From: JBBDXI01 sp040902425
GTDB taxonomy: Bacteria > Planctomycetota > Phycisphaerae > Phycisphaerales > UBA1924
NCBI GenBank assembly: GCA_040902425.1
Contig: JBBDXI010000077.1
Location: 36,437-100,436, forward strand
Length of the DNA: 64,000 nt
Reading direction: 5' to 3'
Below are positions 48,495-57,245 of this stretch, piece after piece (the first letter of the stretch is position 1; every line of letters begins with the position of its first letter). The notes under the pieces are model-generated. The model saw only the letters and a program-made list of their open reading frames with translations, did not search any database and was not told the DNA's origin. The translations under genes were made by a program, and so were the position numbers.

Positions 48495-50069
48495 TTACGG
48501 GCAACCCGCGGCGTAGCGCTGCAGGAAGCACGAGAAATCGGCGACGTTGAGAACGGGCGGGGCGGTGGACTGGTCGCAGTTGGCGTACGCCTCCCCCGCG
48601 GCGTACCTCTGCAGGAAGCACGAGAAGTCGGCGACGTTCAGCACCGGCGCCGCCGTGCTCCCGTCGCAGTTGGCGTAGCAGGCCGGGGGCCCGCCCCCGC
48701 CGGGGATGCGCACCGTGAAGTAGTCCACGAGCGTGAGGGGCATGTGCCGCCACCCGCCGATGGCGATGGAACCATCCGGGGCGATGTCGAAGCCGTTGGT
48801 CGTGCTGTTGCCGCTCCCCACGTCGTGGCGGGCCTCGCTCACCTTCGCGCCCGCGGGCGTGTTCACGTAGACCGTCGGGAAGTACCCGTCGTCATACTGG
48901 ATGTCCCCCAGGCCGTAGATGTTCCCCTCGGGGCCGACGCGGACATCGACGATCCAGTTCTGGTCCCACTCGCCCGGCTGGTCGAAGAACTCCCGCCAGC
49001 GCGTCGTGCCCTGGGGGGAGAGCGACCAGAGCATCCCGAGGTCGTCGGTCTGGGTCGAGGCCCCGCCGCCCACGTACACGTTCCCCGCCGCGTCGGCGGT
49101 GATCGAGCCCGGCGCATCGGAGTTGTCGAGCTGCGAGGAGGTCGCCCAGAGCAGGGACCCCGTCGGCCCGTACTTCAGCACCACGGCGTTCACGTGCTCC
49201 TCGAGGTCGTCCGACATGATGCGCCCCGCGACCAGGGCGTTGCCATCCGCGTCGGCCGCCACCGCCAGCCCGTCATCCCAGCCGGTGTTGAAGGCCGTGC
49301 TCGACCAGGTCGCGGTGTAGATCAGGTTCCCCGCGGGACCGATCTTCACCGTCATGATGTTGTCGTCGTTGTTGAACCCGTCGCCCCCGTTGTACTGCCC
49401 CGTGGCGTAGACGTTCCCGGCAGCGTCCAGCGCGACCGCCCGAGCCCCCGCCCCCAGGTGCACCGGCCCGTCGAGCAGATGCTCCCACGCGACCGTCCCC
49501 GCCGTGTCGTACTTCATCACGTGGAAGTGGGTCGCGTAGCGACCGAAGATGTCCAGCTCCTTGAACGCAAAGCCGCAGAGATGGACATTCCCGGCCGCGT
49601 CCACCTTCATCCCCAGCACCGTGTCGGACCAGTTCCCCGGCCCGTCGTAGCGCCGGGTCCACAGCGCCTGCCCCGTCGCCCCGTCGTACTTGATGGTGAC
49701 GTAGTCCCACTCGCCCCCCGCCGGTCGGTACCCGCCCCACGACTGCCCCGTCACGTAGACGTTGCCGGCGGCATCCATGCCGACCAGCTCCCCCTGGTCG
49801 ATCTCGTTGCCCGGCCCGGTGTAGCGGGCCGCCCACAGCTGGTTCCCGGCCGCGTCGTACTTCACGGTCGCGAAGTCCGCCCCCGTCCCCAGCCCCGACG
49901 ACCGGCCCGTGATGGCCACCGTCCCCGCCGGGCCCAGGGCCACGCCGTTGCCGTAGTCGTTCAGGCGTACAGGGCCGTCGTAGAACCGCACCCAGTGCTG
50001 GGCCTGGGCGCCCGCGGCGGCGGCAAGAACGGTGAGCAGGAAGGCCGGGACTGGCTTGCTGGTTCGCAT
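48495..50069 (-). CDS. secreted SBBP beta-propeller protein with C-terminal GC-type dockerin-like pair
   Basis: The 524-residue protein has a signal peptide (AFLLTVLAAAAGAQAQ) and about seven propeller blades of the SBBP kind: DFATVKYDAAGNQLWAARY, MDAAGNVYVTGQSWGG, DYVTIKYDGATGQALWTRRY, VDAAGNVHLCGFA and ALDAAGNVYATGQYNGG. The C-terminus has two NCDxSTxxPVLNVADFSCFLQRYAAG modules ending GCP. Blades of this type often bind sugars or proteins outside the cell. ATG 50069 has GGGAG seven bases upstream. It is first of a minus-strand pair with the beta-helix gene. The divergent sugar ABC ATPase gene begins 144 bases away. Confidence 0.85.
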   Translation of the reverse strand: MRTSKPVPAFLLTVLAAAAGAQAQHWVRFYDGPVRLNDYGNGVALGPAGTVAITGRSSGLGTGADFATVKYDAAGNQLWAARYTGPGNEIDQGELVGMDAAGNVYVTGQSWGGYRPAGGEWDYVTIKYDGATGQALWTRRYDGPGNWSDTVLGMKVDAAGNVHLCGFAFKELDIFGRYATHFHVMKYDTAGTVAWEHLLDGPVHLGAGARAVALDAAGNVYATGQYNGGDGFNNDDNIMTVKIGPAGNLIYTATWSSTAFNTGWDDGLAVAADADGNALVAGRIMSDDLEEHVNAVVLKYGPTGSLLWATSSQLDNSDAPGSITADAAGNVYVGGGASTQTDDLGMLWSLSPQGTTRWREFFDQPGEWDQNWIVDVRVGPEGNIYGLGDIQYDDGYFPTVYVNTPAGAKVSEARHDVGSGNSTTNGFDIAPDGSIAIGGWRHMPLTLVDYFTVRIPGGGGPPACYANCDGSTAAPVLNVADFSCFLQRYAAGEAYANCDQSTAPPVLNVADFSCFLQRYAAGCP

Positions 50070-50212
50070 GACAGGTCTCCCGGTCCCATGCGACAACCGG
50101 TCCCCCCTCCCGTCAGCCGCGCCGTCCGCCCCGGTCGCCGTATGAACGGCGGCCGGGCACGGTACGCTGGGCGGCCCCGCCGCCGGCTCCACCCGGCAGC
50201 AGGCGAGGCCTC

Positions 50213-51796
50213 ATGCCCGGCACCGGCGAGCCCATCACGCTCCGCTGCGACCGAATCTCCAAGCGGTTCGGCCTCACGCGCGCCCTCGACGATGTGTCGG
50301 TCTCCTTCCTCGCCGGCGAAGTCCACGCTCTGATGGGCGAGAACGGGGCGGGCAAGAGCACGCTGGGCAAGGTCATCGCGGGGCTCCACCGGCAGGATTC
50401 GGGCGCTGTCGAGATCGACGGCCGCGCCCTCCCCCCCGGCTCCCTCGACGCCGCCTTCCGCGCCGGCGTGCGGATCGTGCACCAGGAACTCGCCCAATGC
50501 CCCAGCCTTTCCGTGGCGGAGAACCTCTGCCTTCATGAACTCCCGTTCACCCCGGCGCGCACAGTGGACCGCGCCCGCATGCGCCGGCGCGCCGCGGCCC
50601 TGCTCGAGCGCCTCGAGCCCGGCATCGACCCCGATTCGCCGCTCGGCTCGCTCTCGCCGGGGCACCGCCAGATCGTCCAGATCGCCGCGGCCCTGGACCT
50701 CAGGGAGGACGCCCACGCGGGACCGGGGTCGGGCGGCCCCCGCGTCATCGTCTTCGACGAGCCGACCAGCTCGCTCTCGATCGCCGAGACCGAGCGCCTC
50801 CTCCGGATCGTGCGCCAGCTCGCGTCGGAGGGGCTGACCGTCATCTACGTCTCGCACCGCATGGGCGAGATCTTCGCCTGCTGCGACCGCGTCACGGTCC
50901 TGCGCGACGGGCGCCTCATCGCGACCGGCCGCGTCGCCGAGATCGACGAGCCCACGCTGGTCGAGCGGATGATCGGGCGGCGGCTCGACACCCCCGCGCC
51001 CCGCCGGGCGGCCCTGCGCGCATTCGCCGGGGAGAGGCCGCGCGACGCCCAACTCACCCCCGACCCCGGCCCCGCCGCGCTCGAGGTGCGGGGCCTCTCT
51101 TCACCGGGCAGGCTCCACGATATCTGGCTCCGCGTCGCCCCCGGGGAGGTCCTCGGCATCGGCGGCCTGGTCGGCTCCGGCCGCTCGGAGCTGCTCGACG
51201 CCATCTTCGGCCTCGATCCCCGCGCCACCGGCGATGTGGTCGCCCTCGGGCGCCCCCTCGGGGCCCGCACGCCGCGACGGGCGATCCGCGCCGGCCTGGG
51301 TTACATCCCGGAGGACCGGCGGCTCCAGGGCCTGCTCTTCGAGCTGGGCGTCGTCGAGAACATCCTCCTGCCGATCATCCCCCGCCTCGCCCGCGCGGGC
51401 ATCCGCTCCCCCCGCCGCGAGCACCAGGCCGCCGCCGCCCGCATGCGCGAGTTCCAGGTCAAGGCCGCTTCCCCGGGCGCCCCCCCCGCGACCCTCTCCG
51501 GCGGCAACCAGCAGAAGCTGCTCATCGCCCGCTGGATGACCCCCGAGACGCGGGTCCTCCTCCTGGACGAACCCACCCGCGGCATCGACGTCGGCACCAA
51601 GGCCGAGGTCTACCGCCTCATCCGCGCCGCGGCCGACCGAGGCACCGCTGTCCTCCTCATCTCCAGCGAGATGCCCGAACTCCTGGCCCTTTCGGACCGG
51701 ATCGTGGTCCTCTGCGCCGGGCGGCTGACGGGCGAGCTGCGCGACGGCGACATGACGCAGGCGAACATCCTGCGAATGGCGACTGCTGAGCAGTAG
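50213..51796 (+). CDS. sugar ABC transporter ATP-binding protein (RbsA/MglA-type, two nucleotide-binding domains)
   Basis: The 527-residue protein has two fused ATPase domains. The first (about 8-250) has Walker A GENGAGKST (42-50), signature LSPGHRQIVQIAAAL, Walker B VIVFDEPTSSLS and the H-loop YVSHRM. The second has the degenerate Walker A GLVGSGRSEL, the intact signature LSGGNQQKLLIARWM and LLLDEPTRGIDVG. This is the layout of pentose/galactose ATPases such as RbsA and MglA. No permease or binding-protein gene is adjacent, so it is an orphan or its partners lie elsewhere. It starts on the plus strand 144 bases from the divergent propeller gene, with a TACGCT upstream. Confidence 0.9.
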   Translation: MPGTGEPITLRCDRISKRFGLTRALDDVSVSFLAGEVHALMGENGAGKSTLGKVIAGLHRQDSGAVEIDGRALPPGSLDAAFRAGVRIVHQELAQCPSLSVAENLCLHELPFTPARTVDRARMRRRAAALLERLEPGIDPDSPLGSLSPGHRQIVQIAAALDLREDAHAGPGSGGPRVIVFDEPTSSLSIAETERLLRIVRQLASEGLTVIYVSHRMGEIFACCDRVTVLRDGRLIATGRVAEIDEPTLVERMIGRRLDTPAPRRAALRAFAGERPRDAQLTPDPGPAALEVRGLSSPGRLHDIWLRVAPGEVLGIGGLVGSGRSELLDAIFGLDPRATGDVVALGRPLGARTPRRAIRAGLGYIPEDRRLQGLLFELGVVENILLPIIPRLARAGIRSPRREHQAAAARMREFQVKAASPGAPPATLSGGNQQKLLIARWMTPETRVLLLDEPTRGIDVGTKAEVYRLIRAAADRGTAVLLISSEMPELLALSDRIVVLCAGRLTGELRDGDMTQANILRMATAEQ

Positions 51797-51824
51797 CCCT
51801 CTGCCGGATCGCGCCCAGCCCCTA

Positions 51825-51998
51825 CACGGACTCGTCAACCCTCTCACCCACTCCACCTTCGCCGCCGCGTACAGCGCCGCCCCCGCCGGCGGCACCCTCT
51901 TCATCAAGGACAACGCCAGCTATTCCGCGGTCGGGACGTACGCCAGCGCCATGACCCTCGAGGCGCCCCCGGGCCAACCCCCGGGGGCGTTCGGCAAT
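51825..51998 (+). pseudogene. remnant of a secreted beta-helix protein
   Basis: In one frame the DNA reads about 58 residues (TFAAAYSAAPAGGTLFIK, then YSAVGTYASAMTLEAPPG) that look like the start of a parallel beta-helix repeat of surface proteins, with no start codon, no signal peptide and no continuation. The segment lies between the sugar ABC ATPase stop and the YHS gene. It appears to be a decayed or recombined fragment of the same class as the large secreted proteins in this window. Confidence 0.45.
51964..51989 (+). terminator. GC hairpin downstream of the sugar ABC ATPase gene
   Basis: CGCCCCCGGG and CCCGGGGGCG form a perfect 10-base-pair stem with a 6-base loop, followed by TTCGG. 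It lies within the pseudogene remnant and may terminate the ATPase transcript; the T-tract is weak. Confidence 0.5.
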
Positions 51999-52053
51999 GG
52001 AGTGACCGCGCCACTGCCGATCAGCCGTTCCCCTCTCCGGCAGCCTGATCTGG

Positions 52054-52059
52054 TACACT
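52054..52059 (+). promoter_or_regulatory. probable -10 element of the YHS protein gene
   Basis: TACACT lies 36 bases before ATG 52096 and matches the -10 hexamers used elsewhere in the window. No -35 is evident. A leader containing AGGAG precedes the start. Confidence 0.35.
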
Positions 52060-52095
52060 GGAGCCCCGCTCGGACTACCGCCAGGAGTCAGCCTC

Positions 52096-53229
52096 ATGCC
52101 GCGTCGCATCCGTCGAGGTGTCCTCGTGACCGCGATCGTGCCGCTCCTGGTCGTCCCCGCGCTGGCCACCCCGCCCGAGCGGACGCTGACGATGGACCCC
52201 GTCGACCTGATCGCCGGTCGCCAGACACCCGGCAAACCCGACCTCGCCACGGTCCACGAGGGAACCGAGTACCGATTCGCAACGCCGGAGAACCGGGCGA
52301 CCTTCCAGAAGGACCCGGCTCGGTTCGAGGTCGCCGACGGGGGCGCATGCGGCCGGATGGGCCCGCTCTCCGGGCTCGGCGATGCCCGCCGGCACGCGGT
52401 GCACGAGGGACGCATCTACTTCTTCGCATCCGACGGCTGCCGCGAGGGCTTCCTGAAGGACCCGGCCGCGCACATCGAGACCGACGACCCGATGCCGTTC
52501 GGGAGCCACGAGCAGGTGCTCCGGGGCCGGGCGACCCTCGACAAGGTGGTCGCGTGGGCGGGGGGAGCGGACCGACTGCGAACGGTGTCCACCTACCGGG
52601 CCTCGGCGTCCCGCACCGAGAACCAGGGCGGGAAAGAGTGGGCGGTAACAAACGAGACGGTGATCGCCTTCCCACAGAGGTACTTCCAGAAGGAGGCCTG
52701 GAACGACTCGTGGTTCTCCACCGTTGCCGGCCCCGACGGGGGCGCGATGGCCTCGCAGCGCGGCAAGGACCGCATCGCCACGAGCCGCCTCCGCGCGTTC
52801 AACCGGACCATGGCCCGCTGGCCGGTCGTCCTCCTGAAGGCGCACGTTGAGGGCGCGCCCGGGGCCGATTGCCCGGGCCTCGTCGTGATCGGGGACGGTG
52901 AGGGGACGCTCCACGGCGCGCCGGTCGAGCACGTCAGAGTCTGGCTGAACGGCGCGGCCTCGCGCCTGACCGTCGACAAGGCGACCGGGCGCCTCCTCCA
53001 ACTGTGCTTCCGCGGACGGGAAGGCAGCATGCGGCTCGGCGACTCGGTACGCACCTACACCAACGACGCCACGGTGGACGGCCTCACGCTCCCCACGGCG
53101 TATTCCGTGATCCTCGATGGAAAGGCCCTGCCCAGCGCCGCGGCGGCGCTCGACGCCTTTGAAGTCAACATCGGCCCCGCCGCCGACTTCTTCAGCGTCC
53201 CCGCGTGGGAGGGGCTGGCGTCGCCCTGA
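52096..53229 (+). CDS. secreted protein with tandem YHS-like domains
   Basis: The 377-residue protein has a signal peptide (VLVTAIVPLLVVPALAT). Two YHS/TRASH-like segments follow: DLIAGRQTPGKPDLATVHEGTEYRFATPENRATFQKDPARF (about 38-78) and HAVHEGRIYFFASDGCREGFLKDPAAHIE (about 98-126). The second has the metal-binding Cys (SDGC), the first has the His/Glu pattern but no Cys pair. The rest (about 140-377) is a domain I do not recognise, with AGGADRLRTVSTYRASAS and later VRVWLNGAASRLTVDKATGRLLQL, reminiscent of outer-membrane lipoprotein-sorting or LolA-like folds. A role in metal handling is possible. AGGAG lies nine bases before the ATG. Confidence 0.75.
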   Translation: MPRRIRRGVLVTAIVPLLVVPALATPPERTLTMDPVDLIAGRQTPGKPDLATVHEGTEYRFATPENRATFQKDPARFEVADGGACGRMGPLSGLGDARRHAVHEGRIYFFASDGCREGFLKDPAAHIETDDPMPFGSHEQVLRGRATLDKVVAWAGGADRLRTVSTYRASASRTENQGGKEWAVTNETVIAFPQRYFQKEAWNDSWFSTVAGPDGGAMASQRGKDRIATSRLRAFNRTMARWPVVLLKAHVEGAPGADCPGLVVIGDGEGTLHGAPVEHVRVWLNGAASRLTVDKATGRLLQLCFRGREGSMRLGDSVRTYTNDATVDGLTLPTAYSVILDGKALPSAAAALDAFEVNIGPAADFFSVPAWEGLASP

Positions 53230-53311
53230 CCTGAGGCGGACAGGGGGTGGGAGGCGAAGCCGCATCGATCGCCAGGAGCGGGGCCCTCCTCACTCCGCGC
53301 CGGCCGGAAGC

Positions 53312-54766
53312 TCAACTTCCACTCGCGCGCTGAAGACGCCGCGGGGGTCCCCCCGCTCCAGCAACGGCCAGGGACGCCCCGTTGTTGGCGATTACGCCCG
53401 AGTACCAGGTGGCCGAATCCTTGAGCGTCCGCTTCTGGGTATGGAAGTCGACATGGATCAGGCCGAATCGCTCCTTGTACCCCTGCTGCCACTCGAAGTT
53501 GTCCATGATCGACCAGTGGAAGTAGCCGCGTACGTCGGCCCCGTCCGCGATGGCGCGCCGGAGCGCGAGCAGGTAGCGCTGCGTGTAGTCGATGCGCTGG
53601 GGATCGTGGACCTTGCCGTCGAGGCCGACCCAGTCGATCCCGGACATGCCGTTCTCGGTGATGACGATGGGGATGCGGTAGCGCTCGTAGAGGAACCGCG
53701 GCCCCCAGTAGAGCGCCTCGGGGGCGACGAACCAGCGGACCGCGGTCTGCGGGTGCCCGGGCCCCCGCGTCAGGACCCGCGGAACGCCGCCCTCCCCGGC
53801 CTCAGCGGGCTCGGCGTCGTAAATGTTCAGGCCGTAGAAGTCCAGGGGCTGGCGGATGACCTCCATGTCACCGGCGCGGACGAAGGTCATCGGCGTGTCG
53901 TAGAGCTTCACGCCGTCGTCGGGGTAGCGCCCGAGACACACCGGGTCGGCGAACCAGGTGTTATTCCAGAAGTCACTGTTGGCAACCGCGAGGGTCAACC
54001 GCCGCGCGGCCTCCACATCCGCGGGGCGTTCGGTCGCTGGCGTCTTGATCCGGCCTATGGGCGCCCACCCGATCTGCGGCCTGCTCCTGGCGCGGTCGCG
54101 GATGACGCGTGCCGCGCGCCCGTGGGCCATCAGGGCGTGGTGGGCCGTCACCAGGCGCTCGGCGGTGGTCGGGCGCGAACCGGGCGCCCCGCACGCGTCG
54201 CCGTGGTCCGGCCCGAGGAAGATCTGGGGCTCGTTGATCGTGATCCAGTGCCCGACGCGGTCCGAGAGCCGGTCCACGATAACCTGGGCGTACTCGGCGA
54301 ACCATTCCGGGCTCTCGCGGTTGAGCCACCCGCCGCGGCAGTAGAGCGCCTGCGGGTAGTCCCAATGGAACAGCGTCACCCAGGGCTGGATCCCGGCCCC
54401 GAGCAGCCCGTCCACAAGCCGGTCGTAGAACGCGAGTCCTGACTCGTTCACCCGACCGGTCCCTTCGGGCAGCACCCGGGGCCACGAGATCGACAGGCGG
54501 TAGGCCCGAAGCCCGATCCGGGCCATCAGCGCGATGTCCTCGGGGTAGCGGTGGTAGTGGTCGCAAGCGGTGTCGCCGGTGTGGCCCATGAACGTCGCGC
54601 CGGGCTTGTGGCTGAAGACATCCCAGACGGACGGGCCCTTGCCGTCGGCGTCCGCGCCCCCTTCCACCTGGTAGGCCGACGACGCCGCGCCCCACACGAA
54701 GCCGTCCGGGAAGGCCGTGCCCGGTTGCGGGCCTGCACCAGGGAGCTTTGGGGTGGCTGGCTGCAT
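53312..54766 (-). CDS. GH1 beta-glucosidase
   Basis: The 484-residue protein is a glycoside hydrolase family 1 enzyme with a retaining mechanism. It has FPDGFVWGAASSAYQVEG near the start, the acid/base TINEP with Glu179, the nucleophile ITENG with Glu371, and SIMDNFEWQQGYKERFGLIHVDF near the end. There is no signal peptide, so it acts in the cytosol on imported disaccharides or short beta-glucosides. Length is normal. ATG 54766 is used; a GTG at 54808 would overlap the probable -10 (TATAGT). It is divergent from the large dockerin-type enzyme-like protein, across a palindromic promoter region. Confidence 0.93.
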   Translation of the reverse strand: MQPATPKLPGAGPQPGTAFPDGFVWGAASSAYQVEGGADADGKGPSVWDVFSHKPGATFMGHTGDTACDHYHRYPEDIALMARIGLRAYRLSISWPRVLPEGTGRVNESGLAFYDRLVDGLLGAGIQPWVTLFHWDYPQALYCRGGWLNRESPEWFAEYAQVIVDRLSDRVGHWITINEPQIFLGPDHGDACGAPGSRPTTAERLVTAHHALMAHGRAARVIRDRARSRPQIGWAPIGRIKTPATERPADVEAARRLTLAVANSDFWNNTWFADPVCLGRYPDDGVKLYDTPMTFVRAGDMEVIRQPLDFYGLNIYDAEPAEAGEGGVPRVLTRGPGHPQTAVRWFVAPEALYWGPRFLYERYRIPIVITENGMSGIDWVGLDGKVHDPQRIDYTQRYLLALRRAIADGADVRGYFHWSIMDNFEWQQGYKERFGLIHVDFHTQKRTLKDSATWYSGVIANNGASLAVAGAGGPPRRLQRASGS

Positions 54767-54803
54767 CAGAGATTCGTGAATTCCCGGCTTGTCCGGCGGA
54801 TCG

Positions 54804-54819
54804 TCCACTATAGAGTGGA
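54804..54819. promoter_or_regulatory. palindrome with overlapping divergent -10 elements
   Basis: TCCACT and AGTGGA form a 6-base inverted repeat around ATAG. Across it TATAGA reads as a -10 on the plus strand and TATAGT on the minus strand. It lies between the divergent GH1 and dockerin-type genes and could let one regulator control both. It does not match the LacI-type operator sequence found further right. Confidence 0.4.
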
Positions 54820-54866
54820 TGCGACGCCCGTCCGCGCTGGTCGGACGCCCTCGCCCGGATACCCCG

Positions 54867-57245
54867 ATGCGTCACGATCTCCCAATACTGGCGTTCACAG
54901 GCGCGGCCGGCCTGGCGCTCGCCCCGGCGTGGGCCCAGCCGATCATCCAGACCTGGCCGGTACAAGGGCCGGACGACACGGTGGCCGTGGCATCGCCCGC
55001 GTTATCCGGCTGGTACGCGGCCGCGGATTCGTTCGAGGACTCGGTCGAGGTCCGCGATATCAGCGGAGCGCTGGTGCGGACGATCACGCGCGCCGAGATC
55101 GCTGCGCTGCTGCCGTGGATGAGCCTGGGGGGCGGGCCGGATGGGCCCAGCGGGCTGGCCTGGTCCGATTCGGGGCGGCTGCTGTTCATCCTCGTCCATG
55201 ATGCGAACCCCGCGGGCGGCGGGCAGCCCAGCGACGGCGTCCTGCGGTACGACACCGGCACCGATTCTCTGGGCCTGTTTGCCCGCTTGGAACTCTTCGA
55301 CCGCGATGACCAGTGGCCCCATCTGGCCGGCGTTCACTTCAAGGCCCGGCTTTATGTCGGCGCCTTCGGTTTCGGAGGGCCCGGGATCGTGCACGTCTTC
55401 CAGGCCACCGCGAACAACGGGACGGGGGCGTTGCTCGGGATCGCGAGCCTCCCGTCCGGCACGTCCGTGCACGGGCTGGCGATCGACCGGGCCAACGGAT
55501 TCCTGTACGCCGCCTCGGAGTCCTCACTCTTCCGGGCCAACCTCGCGGCCTGGCCGCTGTCGTTCACGCTCGTCGGGAACCTCGCCAACCCGCGTGGGCT
55601 GGCGTACAGCGACCACTACGGGGGCGCCGCCAACGCGGGGCTGTACGCGCTGGCCGGCACGTCGAGCCCCCCTGCCGGACAGGTGTCTTTCATCCCACCG
55701 GCGCAGGCGCTCGGCACACAGGGCTTTGCACCAACGCTGTACGCATCCTCGGCCTCAGAGTGGCATTCGATCACCGCGACGGCCGACGGCAAGCTGCTGG
55801 TCGGCATGGACGAGGATGCGGCCCTGATCTCGGACGCGTCCGACCCGCGGCTTTCGTTCTCCGCCTGGATCTCCGATGAGTTCGCGCAGGCGGTGCAGCT
55901 CGCCAGGGGTCTCATCTCCCCGGACGGCGAGCCCGCGGGATGGGTGATCGACGCCGATGTCCAGCAGGGCTGGACCCGCTTCCACCCGGCGACCCCTGAC
56001 GCCGCGGGTTGGGCAATCCTGCTCCTCATGATGAACGAGCAGATCAACGGGGACCCGCTCGCCCAGGCCCGGGTGCGGCAGGTCCTCGTGCGCTACGCCG
56101 GGCAGGCGCCCGACGGCATCCGCCCTGGCCTCACGGCGGACGGCGTGATGCGGCACTGGATCGACCCCTTCACGGGGCAGGCCAAGGCCGGCTGGGACCC
56201 GGAGTTCGCGACGCTCAGCACCGAGGGCATCGTGCTGGCGGCTTCACGGGCGCGGGCGCGTTACCCCTCCGATAGCGTGATCCAGCAGGCCGCGGCTCAG
56301 ATCATCTGCCAGGTGCGCAACCACGACGCCTATTTCCAGGCGGGCTCCGACGCCGTCTACCTCAAGGGCCTGGTCGGCGGAGGACCGGCTACCTCCAGCG
56401 CGTCCCGGCCATTCAGCGAGGCGATCCTGCTGGCGGAGCAGCTGGGCTTCTACGGCACCGCGGGCGCCGGCGCCGCGTACGCCCGCTGGTTGGATCGGTC
56501 GCGCTGGCCCTCGGCGACGTACCTCTCCGGTCGGCCGATCACGGGCGATGTCGCCGGGCAGTTCCAGGCGGCGTTCACGAGCCTGTACCCGCTCTTGCTT
56601 CTACCGGCGTTCCGCGCCAGCCCCGGTTGGCAGGATCAGGTCGCGACGGTCCGCGATTCCAACGCCGGCTGGACGGACGACAACGGGCCCCGGTTCGCGA
56701 CCGTCTTCTCCGCGGGCACGACCAAGGCCGAGTGGGGCGGGTACCACGCCGACACCCTCGCCGATCATCCCGGCGAGGTCACGTCGTTCCCCGCGCTGAT
56801 GGCCCTGAGCGCGACCGGGCGGCGCGCCGAGGCCGTGGGCGCGTACAACGCCTACCGGCGCGGGGCGCGCCAGACGTTCCTCAGCGGCGCCTCGATCCTC
56901 TACCGCCGCTCCAACGCCGACCCGGCGTACCAGCCCAACTCCGCCGGGCTGCCCGACGTGGCGCTCGGCGCCCTCGGGCTCGCGGAACTGATCCAGCCGG
57001 GCTCGGTCTCGCAGGTGCTGGCGATGCCCTACCAACCCTGCACCCCCCCACCCCCGCCCTGCTACGCCAACTGCGACGCCAGCACCACCACCCCACTCCT
57101 CAACGTCGCCGACTTCGGCTGTTTCCTCCAGAAGTTTGCCGCGGGGGACGCGTACGCCAACTGCGACGGGAGCACCACCCCGCCGCCCCTGAACGTCGCC
57201 GATTTCAGCTGCTTCCTGACCCGCTTCGCCGCCGGATGCCCCTAG
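54867..57245 (+). CDS. secreted protein with propeller-like and alpha/alpha-barrel-like regions and a GC-type dockerin-like pair
   Basis: The 792-residue protein has a signal peptide (LAFTGAAGLALAPAWAQ). The N-terminal half (about 25-330) has repeating blade-like stretches (GLAWSDSGRLLFILVHDANP, GLAIDRANGFLYAASESSLF, SITATADGKLLVGMDED). The middle (about 345-720) is helix-rich with WDPEFATLSTEGIVLAASRAR and FQAAFTSLYPLLLLPAF plus WGGYHADTLADHPGEVTSFP, resembling an alpha/alpha-toroid glycoside hydrolase or lyase, though I cannot identify a catalytic family. The end has two NCDxST..P.LNVADF.CFL modules. It is divergent from the GH1 gene, supporting a carbohydrate role. ATG 54867 is chosen for the signal peptide. 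Its last 41 bases overlap the convergent LacI gene. Confidence 0.75.
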   Translation: MRHDLPILAFTGAAGLALAPAWAQPIIQTWPVQGPDDTVAVASPALSGWYAAADSFEDSVEVRDISGALVRTITRAEIAALLPWMSLGGGPDGPSGLAWSDSGRLLFILVHDANPAGGGQPSDGVLRYDTGTDSLGLFARLELFDRDDQWPHLAGVHFKARLYVGAFGFGGPGIVHVFQATANNGTGALLGIASLPSGTSVHGLAIDRANGFLYAASESSLFRANLAAWPLSFTLVGNLANPRGLAYSDHYGGAANAGLYALAGTSSPPAGQVSFIPPAQALGTQGFAPTLYASSASEWHSITATADGKLLVGMDEDAALISDASDPRLSFSAWISDEFAQAVQLARGLISPDGEPAGWVIDADVQQGWTRFHPATPDAAGWAILLLMMNEQINGDPLAQARVRQVLVRYAGQAPDGIRPGLTADGVMRHWIDPFTGQAKAGWDPEFATLSTEGIVLAASRARARYPSDSVIQQAAAQIICQVRNHDAYFQAGSDAVYLKGLVGGGPATSSASRPFSEAILLAEQLGFYGTAGAGAAYARWLDRSRWPSATYLSGRPITGDVAGQFQAAFTSLYPLLLLPAFRASPGWQDQVATVRDSNAGWTDDNGPRFATVFSAGTTKAEWGGYHADTLADHPGEVTSFPALMALSATGRRAEAVGAYNAYRRGARQTFLSGASILYRRSNADPAYQPNSAGLPDVALGALGLAELIQPGSVSQVLAMPYQPCTPPPPPCYANCDASTTTPLLNVADFGCFLQKFAAGDAYANCDGSTTPPPLNVADFSCFLTRFAAGCP

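Noticed and set aside
51951..52850. Plus-strand frame overlapping the YHS gene
   Set aside because: It is out of frame with the well-supported YHS gene and Arg/Pro/Gly-rich; only its 5' edge matters, as part of the secreted-protein remnant.
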